DNA of 64,000 nt, taken from positions 1 to 64,000 of the forward strand of contig JAOPKB010000007.1 in assembly GCA_025517485.1 (NCBI GenBank), written 5' to 3'. The translations under genes and the position numbers were made by a program. Position 1 is the first letter of the stretch. Every line of letters starts with the position of its first letter. This DNA is from Natronoglomus mannanivorans. Lineage in GTDB: Archaea > Halobacteriota > Halobacteria > Halobacteriales > Natrialbaceae. The notes beneath the pieces are model-generated. The model did not search any database. It was not told the origin of the DNA and worked only from the letters and a program-made list of their open reading frames with translations. Positions 8,822 through 15,698 of this stretch are shown piece after piece.

Positions 8822-9384
8822 CGGGCGAACGGGACACACCCAACACCGACGGTCACCGAAACACTCACTCCCGTCCTGATCCCCGCGGGGAACGTGTTCG
8901 CTCCGATGGAGGAGCGAATTCGGGGCGGGATCGTCATCGCATCTTGCGCGAGTTACGGGGCGAGTTGGTACGACATCCCGCTGTTCGATCCGTCGAAGGG
9001 AAACCGCCCAACGAGTATCGGGAACTACGAGCTGTGCTCAACCCGTCGTGGTTCGGTCGCGCTACAGCGACGGCGTCGCTTCGGGTAACGTGGGTCCCAG
9101 ATCCAACGCCTGGTCCTGAAGTGTCCGACCGTGGGAACGACACCTGGATGCGAACGCCGATTCGGGCGTACTACACCCTTCATTACAGTGAGTCAAACGG
9201 ACTCGACTGCGGGTTTCATTGTGAACCGAACCCGCACGTGGACGGGTTGCTCCACTATCAGAAACGGGAGGACACGAACGAAGCGTACACGTACGAACCA
9301 GTCTCGTTCGGCGCTCGCTCAGTGACCGGACTTCTGTGGGAGATGATGGACGCGCTTGCCGAGCGGGTTGACGGCTTCGGTTGA
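8818..9384 (+). CDS. haloarchaeal protein coupled to the winged-helix regulator, unknown
   Basis: 188 aa, not assignable to a known enzyme. The first 50 residues are hydrophilic and Arg-rich. The rest has alternating beta character with an unusually high content of Trp, Tyr and His (TPIRAYYTLHYSES, CGFHCEPNPHV). It ends with a helix (TGLLWEMMDALAERV). Its start overlaps the regulator stop (ATGA), so both products are made together. The family commonly follows such regulators in haloarchaeal islands, which would fit an addiction-type or regulator/effector pair, but nothing in the sequence proves that. Confidence 0.7.
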   Translation: MTGERDTPNTDGHRNTHSRPDPRGERVRSDGGANSGRDRHRILRELRGELVRHPAVRSVEGKPPNEYRELRAVLNPSWFGRATATASLRVTWVPDPTPGPEVSDRGNDTWMRTPIRAYYTLHYSESNGLDCGFHCEPNPHVDGLLHYQKREDTNEAYTYEPVSFGARSVTGLLWEMMDALAERVDGFG

Positions 9385-9495
9385 AATAAACGAAATCCGT
9401 CCGCCGGAACAACGCGCTTCGAGAGGGTAGGGTAACTGGCTGGCACACCTGCTGCGCGTACGCTACGCTCGCAGGCATTCGAACCGTGAGTGTAA

Positions 9496-9609
9496 TGCCG
9501 CCTCCCGGATTGTGAACTACGCCTGAGAGCCTGCGTGAAGCGCAGAACCTCAGTCTAGTTCAAATCCGTTCGGATAGATCTCTCTCGCTCACGTATTGTT
9601 CGCGAGAGA
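9496..9609 (-). repeat. tRNA-Phe 3'-end repeat unit, distal copy
   Basis: Contains a copy of the tRNA-Phe acceptor and T-arm (9496-9519), whose T-arm part pairs with an antisense copy at 9556-9568, giving a 13-pair stem with one bulged base. A second palindrome follows (tctctcgc at 9581-9588 with gcgagaga at 9602-9609). The same two-palindrome unit recurs at 9757-9875 next to the functional tRNA. A third acceptor copy begins at 9612. Confidence 0.75.
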
Positions 9610-9611
9610 AA

Positions 9612-9722
9612 TGCCGCCTCCCGGATTGTGAACTTCCGAAAGACGCGCTGGCGCTCGTCTTTTGACTTCCCGATCGCTTCGCTCGCGGGAACGGGGACAG
9701 TTCGATCTTCAGTCGAGTTCAG
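9612..9722 (-). pseudogene. tRNA-Phe pseudogene interrupted by about 58 bases
   Basis: The 3' acceptor/T-arm part of tRNA-Phe (9612-9633) is separated from a recognisable anticodon-arm copy (9692-9717, gatcttcagtcgag as in the real gene) by about 58 unrelated bases that contain two short palindromes. The D-arm and 5' acceptor strand are missing. It is therefore a broken tRNA-Phe copy, probably left by integration or duplication at the tRNA site. Confidence 0.65.
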
Positions 9723-9756
9723 TAACCTCTCGAGTGAGAATCGCGTAAAATTGGGA

Positions 9757-9875
9757 TGCCGCCTCCCGGATTGTGAACTACGCCTGAGAACCTGCTCGCT
9801 TCACTCGCAGAACCACAGTCTAGTTCAAATCCGTTCGGATAGATCTCTCTCGCTCACGAAGTTGTTCGCGAGAGA
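9757..9875 (-). repeat. tRNA-Phe 3'-end repeat unit, proximal copy
   Basis: Directly downstream (in tRNA sense) of the functional tRNA-Phe. It has an acceptor/T-arm copy (9757-9780) pairing with an antisense copy at 9821-9833 across an inner small hairpin, then the palindrome tctctcgc (9846-9853) / gcgagaga (9868-9875), which touches the tRNA 3' end. Structure and order are as in the distal unit. Confidence 0.75.
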
Positions 9876-9877
9876 AA

Positions 9878-9951
9878 TGCCGCCTCCCGGATTTGAACCG
9901 GGGACAGCTCGATCTTCAGTCGAGTGCTCTCCCAGTCTGAGCTAAGGCGGC
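9878..9951 (-). tRNA. tRNA-Phe (GAA)
   Basis: A complete cloverleaf on the minus strand. The 7-pair acceptor stem GCCGCCT/AGGCGGC is perfect and the T-arm is CCGGG TTCAAAT CCGGG type. The anticodon stem CTCGA/TCGAG carries the loop CTGAAGA, giving GAA. The CCA end is not encoded; the CCA-adding enzyme is also in this window. The acceptor and T-arm are copied several times downstream. Confidence 0.95.
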
Positions 9952-10166
9952 TTACCCGAACTTCGGTCGATGGTACAAAAAAGCATTTCGAATGCCGACC
10001 GCCGTCTGACGGTCAGTAGTCAGTCCCAACGACGAACACCCAGCACCACTAACATCTCATTGGCCCGTTCGCTACACGTTCAGTAAGAGCATACGTCCGG
10101 CCGCCGTGTGTTGGATTTACGGATATTCAAGACACGCTTTTCCGCTCCGGTGAGTAATATTACGTT

Positions 10167-10613
10167 ATGGAAGCGCTTACCACGAGTGAGAAACCGGAGG
10201 ATCTCACCGCAGACACGATCCTGGAACTCCTGGCCAACCGCCGCCGGCGCTATCTCCTGTACGCGCTTCGCGGCCACGAAGACCCGATCGAACTCTCGGA
10301 ACTGGCCGAACAGGTCGCCGGCTGGGAACACGACGTCCCACCGGACGACGTCGCGAAAAACGAGTACAAGAGCGTCTACGTCTCCTCGGTGCAGTGTCAC
10401 GTCCCGAAACTCGACGACGCCGGCGTCGTCGACCACGACGAGGACAACCACACCGTCATCCTCTCGGAGAACTTCGGCCAACTCGAGCCCTACCTCCAAC
10501 TCGTGGTCCTCGACGAGCCGAAGAACTCGACGCTCCACACGGCGCTTCACGCCGACTCTAACGAGGGGCTCATCGGTCAGATTCGCGAGAACGTCTCCCG
10601 TCTCAAGCCCTGA
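10167..10613 (+). CDS. winged-helix domain protein (DUF7344-type)
   Basis: 148 aa, cytoplasmic. The opening LTADTILELLANRRRRYLLYALRG and following ELSELAEQVAGWE form the winged-helix domain found in the haloarchaeal DUF7344 family. SVQCHVPKLDDAGVVDHDED is the recognition helix and wing. The C-terminal third is alpha-helical and may mediate dimerisation. These proteins are presumed transcription regulators; their targets are generally unknown. It stands alone between the divergent tRNA-Phe gene and the tRNA-Val repeat region. The sequence tacgttATGG at the start has TATA-like agtaatatta about 15 bases upstream, which is somewhat close. Confidence 0.82.
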   Translation: MEALTTSEKPEDLTADTILELLANRRRRYLLYALRGHEDPIELSELAEQVAGWEHDVPPDDVAKNEYKSVYVSSVQCHVPKLDDAGVVDHDEDNHTVILSENFGQLEPYLQLVVLDEPKNSTLHTALHADSNEGLIGQIRENVSRLKP

Positions 10614-10956
10614 CTAGTCCGTCCACGCTCGAGTGACCGACGTATAGTCTCTGATTGGTGGTGGCGCTTACTCGTGGTTTCGCCGACTTTTGTTCGGTCG
10701 TCTGCCGACTGTTTTCACACGTCACACCTGCGCTGTCCGGCCGTAGTGACGGCTTGGACCCGATTCGAGTCGTGAACGACCGCGAACGAAGAGGTCGATA
10801 TATCCCCCGTCGACCCCTCTTTGTTCGTCTCGAGTTCGACTCCAGTCTCTCGAGTCGGTTCTCACACTGCCGAGCTGTGCCCGTTCGCGCGCTCGAGTTC
10901 GTTCTTCAGGTCTCGGTGGTTGTCGCTTACGGACGTATCCGTGCCAGCAATGACAG

Positions 10957-11136
10957 GATCGGGCGGGTTCGAACTACGGTCGCAGCGAAGCTGCTCCCTG
11001 GTTCAACCCGCCGCTCGAATCACAGTGCTGGCGCTCACGAATTTGTTCGCGGCAGAAATATGGGCTCGGGCGGGTTCGAACCACCTGAACTTCCCTCACT
11101 ACCGTTCGCTCGTTCCGTAGTTCAACCCGCCGCTCG
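10957..11136 (-). repeat. tRNA-Val 3'-end repeat array with palindromes
   Basis: Two partial copies of the tRNA-Val T-arm/acceptor (10957-10976; 11061-11085, the second nearly a full 3' half) each face an antisense T-arm copy (gttcaacccgccgctcg at 11001-11017 and 11120-11136). The arms give 12-pair stems with one bulged base. An apical hairpin gcagc/gctgc lies inside the first. Between the units is a palindrome at 11028-11055 whose loop resembles that of the tRNA-Phe array. Confidence 0.75.
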
Positions 11137-11179
11137 CGCTACGATCCACTCCTCACGTCCGTTCGTCGTAGAATCGTAG

Positions 11180-11253
11180 TGGGCTCGGGCGGGTTCGAAC
11201 CACCGACCTCGGCCTTGTAAAGGCCGCGTCATAACCAGCTAGACCACGAGCCC
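11180..11253 (-). tRNA. tRNA-Val (UAC)
   Basis: A cloverleaf on the minus strand. The acceptor GGGCTCG/CGAGCCC is perfect and the anticodon stem CGGCC/GGCCG holds the loop TTTACAA, giving UAC. The T-arm is GGTTCGAACC type. No encoded CCA. It is followed on its 3' side by the palindromic 3'-end copies. Confidence 0.93.
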
Positions 11254-11320
11254 GTATTCGAACGAAGCCGGTCCGTCCGAATAACCTTTACCTTCTCGAG
11301 TCACACGTCCCATCCATCCG

Positions 11321-11818
11321 ATGGTGACCCTCGAACGGGCGTCGAAACTCCTTCTGGCCCTCGCACTCGCCTTGCTCGTCGGCTTCGTGCTCGTCGAGGC
11401 GAGCGTCCTCCCGGCTCCGTGGACCGACGATCGTGCCGAGGTCCGGATCGTCGGCGACGACGGAACGACCAAAGCCGAAATCGACGCCGAAGTCGCCGAC
11501 ACCTACCGCGAGCGCTACGTCGGATTGAGCGATCACGAGTCGCTCGAGACCGGCGAGGGGATGCTGTTCGTCCACCGGAGTGAGGGTGACCGGACGTACG
11601 TCATGCGAGACATGGATTTCGATATCGATATCGTCTTCGTCGGAAGCGACGGCGAGATAACTACGATTCACCACGCGCGAGCGCCCGAGCCGGGCGAGGA
11701 CGGCGAGGACCTCCAGTACTCCGGGCGGGCCAAGTGGGTCCTCGAGGTACCGGGGGGCTACGCGAACGAGACGGGACTGGAGGTCGGGGACGAGCTAGTG
11801 ATCGACGAGACGCGGTAG
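11321..11818 (+). CDS. DUF192 family protein, exported or membrane-anchored
   Basis: 165 aa. An N-terminal hydrophobic helix (residues 9-31) acts as a signal or anchor, with an extracellular DUF192 domain after it. Family features are the ERYVGLSDHESLETGEGMLF stretch, MRDMDFDIDIVFV in the middle and VLEVPGGYANETGLEVGD at the end. DUF192 proteins are small beta-barrels of unproven function. The gene starts at the first ATG, close to the tRNA-Val promoter side, and is followed after about 140 bases by the ABC exporter. Confidence 0.88.
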   Translation: MVTLERASKLLLALALALLVGFVLVEASVLPAPWTDDRAEVRIVGDDGTTKAEIDAEVADTYRERYVGLSDHESLETGEGMLFVHRSEGDRTYVMRDMDFDIDIVFVGSDGEITTIHHARAPEPGEDGEDLQYSGRAKWVLEVPGGYANETGLEVGDELVIDETR

Positions 11819-11957
11819 CTGGCAGTGTCGGCCGTCCTCGTCCGCCGTGACGATCCCCGCGACGAGCGATCGGTCCACTGCGTGAACTGTCGGCTCGAGC
11901 ACTGTATTTCGATTCGTAGGAAATGTTTATTGCTGACCGTCCATTCAGGCGAGTGTA

Positions 11958-13880
11958 ATGAGTAGTGTCGACTGGGAGGAAGACGACCCGTTCGAAGAAC
12001 AACGGGAAAATATCGACAGCCCGATGAAGCGGCTGATCTTCGAGTACGGTCGTCCCTACTGGTTTTCCGTCTTCGCCGGCATCACCGGCAGCGTACTGGC
12101 ACGGCTACTCGATCTGATTCCACCGATCTTGCTCGGGGTCGCCATCGACGCGATCTTCCTCGAGTCCCAGCCCTTTAGCATCCGGTTCGTGCCGGACGCG
12201 TGGTTGCCGACGGATCAGACCGAGCAGTTCGCACTGACCGTCGTGATCATCGCGCTCTCGTTTCTTATCGGCGCGGCGTTTCACTGGATTCGCAACTGGG
12301 GGTTCAACTCGTTCGCACAGGACATCCAACACGACGTGCGAACCGACACCTACGACAAGATGCAACGGCTGGACATGGACTTCTTCGCCGATAAGCAGAC
12401 CGGCGAAATGATGTCTATCCTCTCGAACGACGTCAACCAACTCGAGCGATTCCTCAACGACGGACTCAACTCCGCGTTCCGGCTGGGCGTGATGGTTCTC
12501 GGGGTCGGTGCGGTCCTCTTTACGATCAACCCACAACTCGCGCTCGTCTCGATCGCTCCCGTTCCGCTGATCGCCGCGTTCACCTACATCTTCGTCAAGA
12601 AGATCCAGCCGAAGTACGCCGCCGTCCGCTCTTCGGTCGGGAAGGTCAACTCCCGACTCGAGAACAACCTCGGCGGCATTCAGGTGATCAAGGCGAGCAA
12701 CACCGAGACCTACGAGTCCGACCGCGTCGACGACGTCTCCCGGAAGTACTACGACACCAACTGGGGGGCGATCAACCTCCGGATCAAGTTCTTCCCGGGG
12801 CTGCAGGTCATTTCCGGCATCGGGTTCGTGCTCACCTTCCTCGTGGGCGGGTACTGGGTGTTCGCCGGTGCACCCGGTCCGTTCACCGGCACGCTCGGCG
12901 TCGGGGAGTTCGCGACGTTCATCCTCCTGACCCAGCAACTCGTCTGGCCGATGGCCCAGTTCGGACAAGTCATCAACATGTACCAGCGCGCAGAGGCCTC
13001 GAGCGAGCGGATCTTCGGCCTGATGGACGAGACGGGGCGCATCGAGGAGGACGCCGGTGCAGAACCGCTCGAGGTCACGGAGGGTCACGTCGAGTACGAC
13101 CACGTCACCTTCGGCTACAGCGACGAGGAGACGATCATCGAGGACGTCTCCTTCGACGTGCCGGGCGGCGAGACGATCGCGCTCGTCGGGCCGACGGGTG
13201 CGGGGAAGTCGACGGTGCTCAAACTCCTGCTTCGACTCCACGACATCGACGAGGGGGCGATCCGGATCGACGGGCAGGACATCCGGAACGTCTCCCTGCC
13301 GAGTCTCCGCCAGTCGATGGGCTACGTCGGCCAGGAGTCCTATCTCTTCTACGGGACCGTCGAGGAGAACATCACCTACGGGACCTTCGAGGCCGACGAG
13401 GAGGAGGTCGTCGCGGCCGCCAAAGCCGCCGAAGCACACGACTTCATCGAGAACTTACCGGAGGGGTACGACACGATGGTCGGCGAACGCGGCGTGAAAC
13501 TCTCGGGTGGCCAGCGCCAGCGAGTCGCCATCGCCCGCGCGATTCTCAAGGACCCCGACATCCTCATCTTAGACGAGGCGACCAGCGACGTCGACACCGA
13601 GACGGAGATGCTCATCCAGCGGTCGATCGACCGCCTCACCGAGGATCGGACGACCTTCGCCATCGCCCACCGGCTCTCGACGATCAGGGACGCAGACCAG
13701 ATCGTCGTCTTAGAGGGCGGGGAGATCGTCGAACGAGGGGCCCACGACGAACTCCTCGAGAACGACGGGCTCTACGCCCACCTCTGGGGTGTACAGGCTG
13801 GCGAGATCGACGAGTTACCACAGGAGTTCATCGAGCGCGCCCAGCGCCGACAGGCCAGAACCGAAGCCGGAAACGACTGA
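11958..13880 (+). CDS. ABC exporter, fused membrane and ATPase domains (MsbA-like)
   Basis: 640 aa half-transporter expected to work as a dimer. The N-terminal half has six membrane helices (about residues 30-330) with the usual cytoplasmic coupling regions. The ATPase domain follows: Walker A GPTGAGKST near 410, LSGGQRQRVAIARA near 515 and Walker B ILILDEATSD about 20 residues later, with the H-loop in IAHRLSTI. The C-terminus is a short acidic helix. It belongs to the broad lipid/multidrug exporter class. The substrate cannot be told, and no dedicated partner gene is next to it. ATG start with an AT-rich tract about 35-45 bases upstream. Confidence 0.93.
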   Translation: MSSVDWEEDDPFEEQRENIDSPMKRLIFEYGRPYWFSVFAGITGSVLARLLDLIPPILLGVAIDAIFLESQPFSIRFVPDAWLPTDQTEQFALTVVIIALSFLIGAAFHWIRNWGFNSFAQDIQHDVRTDTYDKMQRLDMDFFADKQTGEMMSILSNDVNQLERFLNDGLNSAFRLGVMVLGVGAVLFTINPQLALVSIAPVPLIAAFTYIFVKKIQPKYAAVRSSVGKVNSRLENNLGGIQVIKASNTETYESDRVDDVSRKYYDTNWGAINLRIKFFPGLQVISGIGFVLTFLVGGYWVFAGAPGPFTGTLGVGEFATFILLTQQLVWPMAQFGQVINMYQRAEASSERIFGLMDETGRIEEDAGAEPLEVTEGHVEYDHVTFGYSDEETIIEDVSFDVPGGETIALVGPTGAGKSTVLKLLLRLHDIDEGAIRIDGQDIRNVSLPSLRQSMGYVGQESYLFYGTVEENITYGTFEADEEEVVAAAKAAEAHDFIENLPEGYDTMVGERGVKLSGGQRQRVAIARAILKDPDILILDEATSDVDTETEMLIQRSIDRLTEDRTTFAIAHRLSTIRDADQIVVLEGGEIVERGAHDELLENDGLYAHLWGVQAGEIDELPQEFIERAQRRQARTEAGND

Positions 13881-13899
13881 TCGTTCCCCTCGAAATTCT

Positions 13900-14241
13900 T
13901 CAGAAGGACTCCTTGTCCTCGGCCTCTTGCCCGGGAGCGCCCTCGTCTTGGCGTTCCTCGCCCATCGCGGGCGGTGTCCGATCGCTGTAGTTCTTCCGCC
14001 CGATCGCCTCGTCGCCGACCATGTTCATGATCGCCTGTTCGACGTCGCCGTAGGATTCGTACTCCTCCTGATTGAGCGGACCGACGAGTTCCTCGAACGT
14101 CGCTGTCTCTTCGGCCATCTCGATCTCCTCGTCGCCGTACTCCTCCATGAGCTCGTCCTGCGTCGCCGGATAGTCGTGCTCTTGAAGCTTGTCGCCGAGA
14201 TCGCCCAGTTCGACGCCGAGTGTGCGGTTATCGTCGGTCAT
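13900..14241 (-). CDS. DUF5789 family protein
   Basis: 113 aa, very acidic cytoplasmic haloarchaeal protein. The opening LGVELGDLGDKLQEHDYPAT and the segment PLNQEEYESYGDVEQAIMNMVGDEAIGRKNYSDR match the DUF5789 family, known only from haloarchaea and of unknown function. The C-terminal 20 residues are disordered. Convergent with the ABC exporter gene, stop to stop with about 20 bases between. Confidence 0.85.
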   Translation of the reverse strand: MTDDNRTLGVELGDLGDKLQEHDYPATQDELMEEYGDEEIEMAEETATFEELVGPLNQEEYESYGDVEQAIMNMVGDEAIGRKNYSDRTPPAMGEERQDEGAPGQEAEDKESF

Positions 14242-14325
14242 ACGAGAGTGTTCGTCGAACAGCCGGATACCGTTTGACCATGTTTGTGCGTGCCGAGACG
14301 TGATCGTCTACGGCGGAGGCCCACG

Positions 14326-15300
14326 TCACTCGAGTGAGGGGTCTTTCGAGGCCTTCGAGAGGAGGACTGTCGCGACGCCGAGTCCGAACAGCGGAGCGAC
14401 GATGGCGGCGGAGTCGGTCAGTACTGTTCCCGTCCCGATGAGGACGACTGTAGGGACGAAGAGGCCGGTGTGGACGGTCCGTCCCTCCCCCTCCATACTG
14501 CCGACGGAGGGCACTCGTCGACGCCAGCGGTCGTTTTCGTTGTGGGCCCGGCTCTGGCTCCACGGCCGAGTCCGACTCACCCAGACGACGAACGCGCCGG
14601 CGGTCAGCGCGAGCAACTGGAGGACCGACTGTGCGCCGCCACTGGCGATCGCCGCCACGACGCCGAGCGCCGTCGCCACCGCGAGTGTGACCGTCGTTCG
14701 ATCGACGACCGCCTTCGTTCGCTCGAGCAGCCACCAGACCGCGGCGAGATAGGCCGCGCCGACGAGGACGCCGGCAACGACGTCGATCGGGTAGTGGACG
14801 CCGAGTGCGAGTCGTGAGAAACTGACGAGTCCGACGACTGTCGCCGCCGCCGCGATTCGCTGGCGACGAGTTCCGATATCGAGGACGCCGGCGAGTAAGC
14901 CGAAGGTGACGGTCGTCCCGAGGGCGTGGCCACTCGGGAAGGCGTAGCCGCCGGTCGTCCCCGCGGTCTCGTACCACGGCCGAAGCACCGACGGCGCCTG
15001 CTCGACGGGGAGCAGCGCCAGTTCTGGACGCGGCATTCCGAAGGCGTACTTGAGCGCGCTCAGGAGGGCGAGCCCACCGACGACGACGGCGAGCGGCCAG
15101 GGACCCTGCGCTCGACCCCGCTCGTCCTCGAGTGCCCACGACGCTCCGATGGCGACGATCAGGAGAAACCAGATGTCGCCGAGATGAGTGACGGCCGCCA
15201 TGAAGAGTGCGGCCCACTCCGGAAGGACGTCGTGGATCCCCTCGAGGATCACCGTCCCGCGAACTAGTTCCACGCGACGAGAATCGACGGCCGTGTACAT
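14326..15300 (-). CDS. PAP2-superfamily membrane phosphatase
   Basis: 324 aa, polytopic. The three PAP2 phosphatase motifs are in order: KYAFGMPRP, then PSGH within GGYAFPSGHALG, then SRLALGVHYPIDV containing the SR, H and D catalytic residues. This predicts a lipid phosphate or undecaprenyl/dolichyl-type pyrophosphate phosphatase active on the outer membrane face. A hydrophobic C-terminal half adds further helices after the motif region, making it longer than minimal PAP2 enzymes. The ATG at 15300 is preferred to the GTG nine bases upstream. No operon partner. Confidence 0.9.
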   Translation of the reverse strand: MYTAVDSRRVELVRGTVILEGIHDVLPEWAALFMAAVTHLGDIWFLLIVAIGASWALEDERGRAQGPWPLAVVVGGLALLSALKYAFGMPRPELALLPVEQAPSVLRPWYETAGTTGGYAFPSGHALGTTVTFGLLAGVLDIGTRRQRIAAAATVVGLVSFSRLALGVHYPIDVVAGVLVGAAYLAAVWWLLERTKAVVDRTTVTLAVATALGVVAAIASGGAQSVLQLLALTAGAFVVWVSRTRPWSQSRAHNENDRWRRRVPSVGSMEGEGRTVHTGLFVPTVVLIGTGTVLTDSAAIVAPLFGLGVATVLLSKASKDPSLE

Positions 15301-15698
15301 AATGGCCACCCCAGCAATTGCTCACTCCGGTGGTGCTGTGACCGTGGTCGTCATCGTCACTCCTCGATAGTCACGCTGACCGCCACGATGCGGCCTGGGA
15401 ACGGTCTTCGCCGACGTCGCTGGCGGCGATTTCGTCGCTGGTGTCGACCGCGAGTCGTTCGGGTCGACTCGAGCGGGTCGGTTCGAACAACCGCCGACTC
15501 GACGGAACCGATCCGTCGAACAGTCAAATCCACGATCTGTGGCCCGAACGCCTTACGGAAATGCAAGGAAAAGCCTCGCCCTTCAGGGCGGGGATGCATC
15601 CGACACTACCCTTCACCAACCACCGTTCGATGACCCGGCAGGATATTCCACGCTACGTCATCCATACCTTCAAGTGACTATTCCTACATAGGTTACGT
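15301..15698. other. intergenic region upstream of tnpB
   Basis: About 400 bases with no convincing gene. It contains the palindrome at 15574-15593 and probably the left end of the TnpB element, which could not be placed exactly. Confidence 0.5.
15574..15593 (+). repeat. palindrome identical to the TnpB right-end hairpin
   Basis: cctcgccc / gggcgggg around the tetraloop ttca, identical over 20 bases to the hairpin at 17008-17027 at the other side of tnpB. It is followed by atgcatcc rather than aggatgtca. It may be the end of an earlier element into or beside which the present one inserted, or part of the left end. Confidence 0.7.

Noticed and set aside
9490..11260. Possible CRISPR array from repeated short sequences
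   Set aside because: Repeats are copies of adjacent tRNA ends in both orientations, with unequal spacing and related spacers. No cas gene is near.
8000..11260. Provirus or integrative plasmid between tRNA-Phe and tRNA-Val
   Set aside because: No integrase, replication or structural genes; only a regulator pair and a lone winged-helix gene. At most a remnant.
12105..13439. 444-codon open frame antisense to the ABC exporter
   Set aside because: Shadow frame; the exporter on the plus strand has all ABC motifs.
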